A stretch of 7,010 nt of DNA, taken from NCBI GenBank assembly GCA_002501855.1, contig DAOM01000354.1:1-7010 (forward strand), read 5' to 3'. The stretch comes from Candidatus Nitrosopolaris nunavutensis. GTDB lineage: Archaea; Thermoproteota; Nitrososphaeria; Nitrososphaerales; Nitrososphaeraceae. This document shows positions 5,914 through 7,010 of the stretch, one piece after another. The notes beneath the pieces are model-generated. The model did not search any database. It was not told where the DNA came from and worked only from the letters and a program-made list of their open reading frames with translations. The translations under genes were made by a program, and so were the position numbers. The stretch's first letter is position 1. Each line of letters begins with the position of its first letter.

Positions 5914-5922
5914 CTATATATC
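5914..5922 (-). promoter_or_regulatory. TATA box of the UPF0147 gene
   Basis: The minus strand reads GATATATAG, centred 39 nt upstream of ATG 5879. Transcription starting about 25 nt downstream would leave a leader of 12-14 nt. No strong Shine-Dalgarno sequence lies before the ATG (only TAGGT about 10 nt away), which fits a short leader. Confidence 0.55.
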
Positions 5923-5987
5923 ACCTATGTGGTATTGTTTGTCCTCAAATCGATATGTTTTTAAGCGAGTTAAGTTATCGAATCACT

Positions 5988-6005
5988 TCCCTAAAGCATT
6001 AGGGA
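5988..6005. repeat. Perfect 7-bp hairpin with AGCA loop
   Basis: TCCCTAAAGCATTAGGGA folds into a 7-bp perfect stem with a 4-base loop. On the plus strand a pyrimidine-rich run follows (TTCTATATCTTCTG, then CTTTCCTTTT near 6026-6035), so it could be a terminator or a protein binding site; no plus-strand gene ends here. It lies about 70 bp upstream of the UPF0147 promoter. Confidence 0.45.
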
Positions 6006-6453
6006 TTCTATATCTTCTGATTGTCTTTCCTTTTGACCATAATTATTATGCTATTTTCAAAGTATGTTACAAGGGGCCTCTTCTTTCTTCCTTTTCTGGT
6101 ACAGCGGATCTATCCGACATTTCTTTGTGGTGAGATAATTGAAGTTGGGGTGGGAGTATAAGATCATCAGAAAAGGATTTGACATGTATACTGAAGGTCA
6201 TAATATTTGGATGTATGGCAACAATGGCGGCAGGAATGGTTCTTACTATAGTAGTCCTTCTATCACATGCAACATGACACATTCGTAGTATGTAATTTCT
6301 ACAAAAATCCGGCGTGGTCAAAGCGTATGATTAGGAGTCGGTGCGAATCTGATGTTGCTTATCTCCACAGGAAATGGAGCCATTCCCAGTATATTGAGTT
6401 AGAGATCCGATGTTCAATTATCATCTGGTCATTATAATAAAACAGAAATGTCC
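6006..6453. other. Stretch without supported gene
   Basis: The minus strand has an 84-codon frame (TTG 6321 to 6067) ending MSDRSAVPEKEERRGPL; the tail looks coding but the N-terminal half does not suggest a fold. On the plus strand a leaderless-looking 34-codon frame, ATG 6184 to TAG 6288, is rich in Gly, Asn, Tyr and Ser and sits 25 nt after AGTATAAGA (6155-6163), while an overlapping frame (6179-6277) encodes a hydrophobic segment, ATMAAGMVLTIVVLLSHAT. These overlap each other and cannot all be genes. From 6322 to 6453 I see nothing. Confidence 0.3.
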
Positions 6454-6782
6454 TTAATTAATTTTAGATAATGCACGGTTAAACTTCTCTTCTCTCCTAC
6501 CAGAATCCTGAGAAGCATGCGCGAGAAGATGTTTTGTTGCGATTCTTAACTTACCTACAAATTTCTTTATTTCTTCTTCAGTAAAGCAAAACTTTGGACA
6601 TGCTCTACTCGTTCCGGAGAAACACATGTAACTTTACTTAACTCCCTCTCCAAATGCGTCTCGACACAGCCGTATTTAAGATTTGAATAATCTCTAGACT
6701 GATACATTAGGTCTTTTATTGTAGCAATTGACCTTTCATACCAGATCATATAAGTCAGCTTCAAGTCATCAATGATTAGCAT
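6454..6782 (-). pseudogene. Unknown small protein of about 110 aa, split by a frameshift
   Basis: From ATG 6782 the frame reads MLIIDDLKLTYMIWYERSIA, IKDLMYQSRDYSNLKYGCVE and LERELSKVTCVSPERVEHVQ, then ends KKK at a TAA (6567-6569). One base away, the overlapping frame continues as FTEEEIKKFVGKLRIATKHL and LAHASQDSGRREEKFNRALS, ending KIN at TAA 6454-6456. Both parts look coding, and a switch at about 6579-6595 joins them as QSFALLTEEEIKKFVGK. The whole would be helical, charged, cytoplasmic and about 110 residues. Alternatively the second part is a separate 57-aa protein from ATG 6627 (MCFSGTSRACPKFCFTEEE), with three N-terminal cysteines. I prefer the frameshift reading, since no ribosome binding site lies close before 6627. 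It follows the regulator at the right edge by 47 bp on the same strand, so the two may share a transcript. Family unknown. Confidence 0.5.
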
Positions 6783-6829
6783 ACCATGTTTTCTAGAATT
6801 GTCAGCGTACTACTGCTTCCGCCACTAAA

Positions 6830-7010
6830 CTAGGAATTACTACTACGCCATAGGGTTGGACTTGTGTTATTTTTTTCGTCTTTGTTTGTTTTTCTAGTGT
6901 CAATCATGTGACTAAGGCTATCGCATAATTCTAACACGTGCGACCCCTTTCCCGTAATTTTATAGGTTTTCTTAATCTCACCATCCGCTAACAAGCCATT
7001 TCTCAATAGG
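6830..7010 (-). CDS. Winged helix-turn-helix regulator (HTH_45-like), C-terminal part
   Basis: The frame enters from the right edge (first complete codon at 7009) and ends with TAG at 6830-6832, giving 59 residues. It reads LLRNGLLADGEIKKTYKITG, then KGSHVLELCDSLSHMI. This is the end of the recognition region and the wing of a small archaeal winged-helix protein: a turn G-L-L, a charged hairpin, Y-K-I-T-x-K-G, then an amphipathic C-terminal helix used for dimerisation. The pattern is the same family as the regulator at 948-1225, but the two are clearly not close copies. It has an extra polar tail of about 20 residues (RKTNKDEKNNTSPTLWRSS). The N-terminal helices lie beyond the window. Role: DNA-binding transcription regulator, target unknown. 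Confidence 0.85.
   Translation of the reverse strand, partial: LLRNGLLADGEIKKTYKITGKGSHVLELCDSLSHMIDTRKTNKDEKNNTSPTLWRSSNS

Noticed and set aside
6067..6321. Minus-strand frame of 84 codons
   Set aside because: TTG start without promoter or ribosome binding site, odd composition in the first half, and competing plus-strand frames; not enough to call a gene.

Overview
The window looks like a stretch of a low-GC ammonia-oxidising archaeon (Nitrososphaeria, possibly a Nitrosocosmicus- or Nitrososphaera-like organism). This is inferred from protein families and promoter style, because no rRNA or ammonia-oxidation gene is present. The pointers are a UPF0147 protein (an archaeal family), two small winged-helix regulators of the HTH_45 type, the remnant of a histidine kinase whose sensor domains resemble those multiplied in this group, a secreted polysaccharide deacetylase with a Ser/Asn/Gly-rich linker, and archaeal TATA boxes placed about 38-39 nt before several start codons.

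Left part (1-1301): the last 30 codons of a universal stress protein run into a 74-aa unknown gene 9 bp later. Next comes a small membrane protein on the minus strand that is split at an 8-base homopolymer. It is followed by a winged-helix regulator on the plus strand with a good ribosome binding site but a frameshift that separates the recognition-helix half from the C-terminal helix. Centre (1302-4558): a 382-aa exported polysaccharide deacetylase, preceded by two inverted repeats, is the largest intact gene. Behind it, on the minus strand, lie a decayed histidine-kinase sensor gene (three in-frame stops, an internal deletion and no kinase domain) with its TATA box still in place, and an intact short-chain dehydrogenase/reductase with an unusual Cys-containing basic N-terminal extension.

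Right part (4559-7010): about 1 kb between the SDR and UPF0147 genes holds no intact gene, only minus-strand fragments that look like decayed coding sequence. UPF0147 follows with a clear short-leader promoter. The next ~570 bp hold only a strong small hairpin and weak ORFs. Then comes a gene of about 110 codons split by a frameshift, and at the edge the C-terminal half of a second winged-helix regulator.

No operon larger than two genes is visible, and I see no pathway joining these genes. The main theme is gene decay: five loci show frameshifts or stops. At three of them restoring one missing base would repair the reading frame, so either this is a degrading accessory region or the assembly carries single-base deletion errors. 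I found no convincing new multi-gene system, tRNA, rRNA, CRISPR array, insertion sequence or phage gene.
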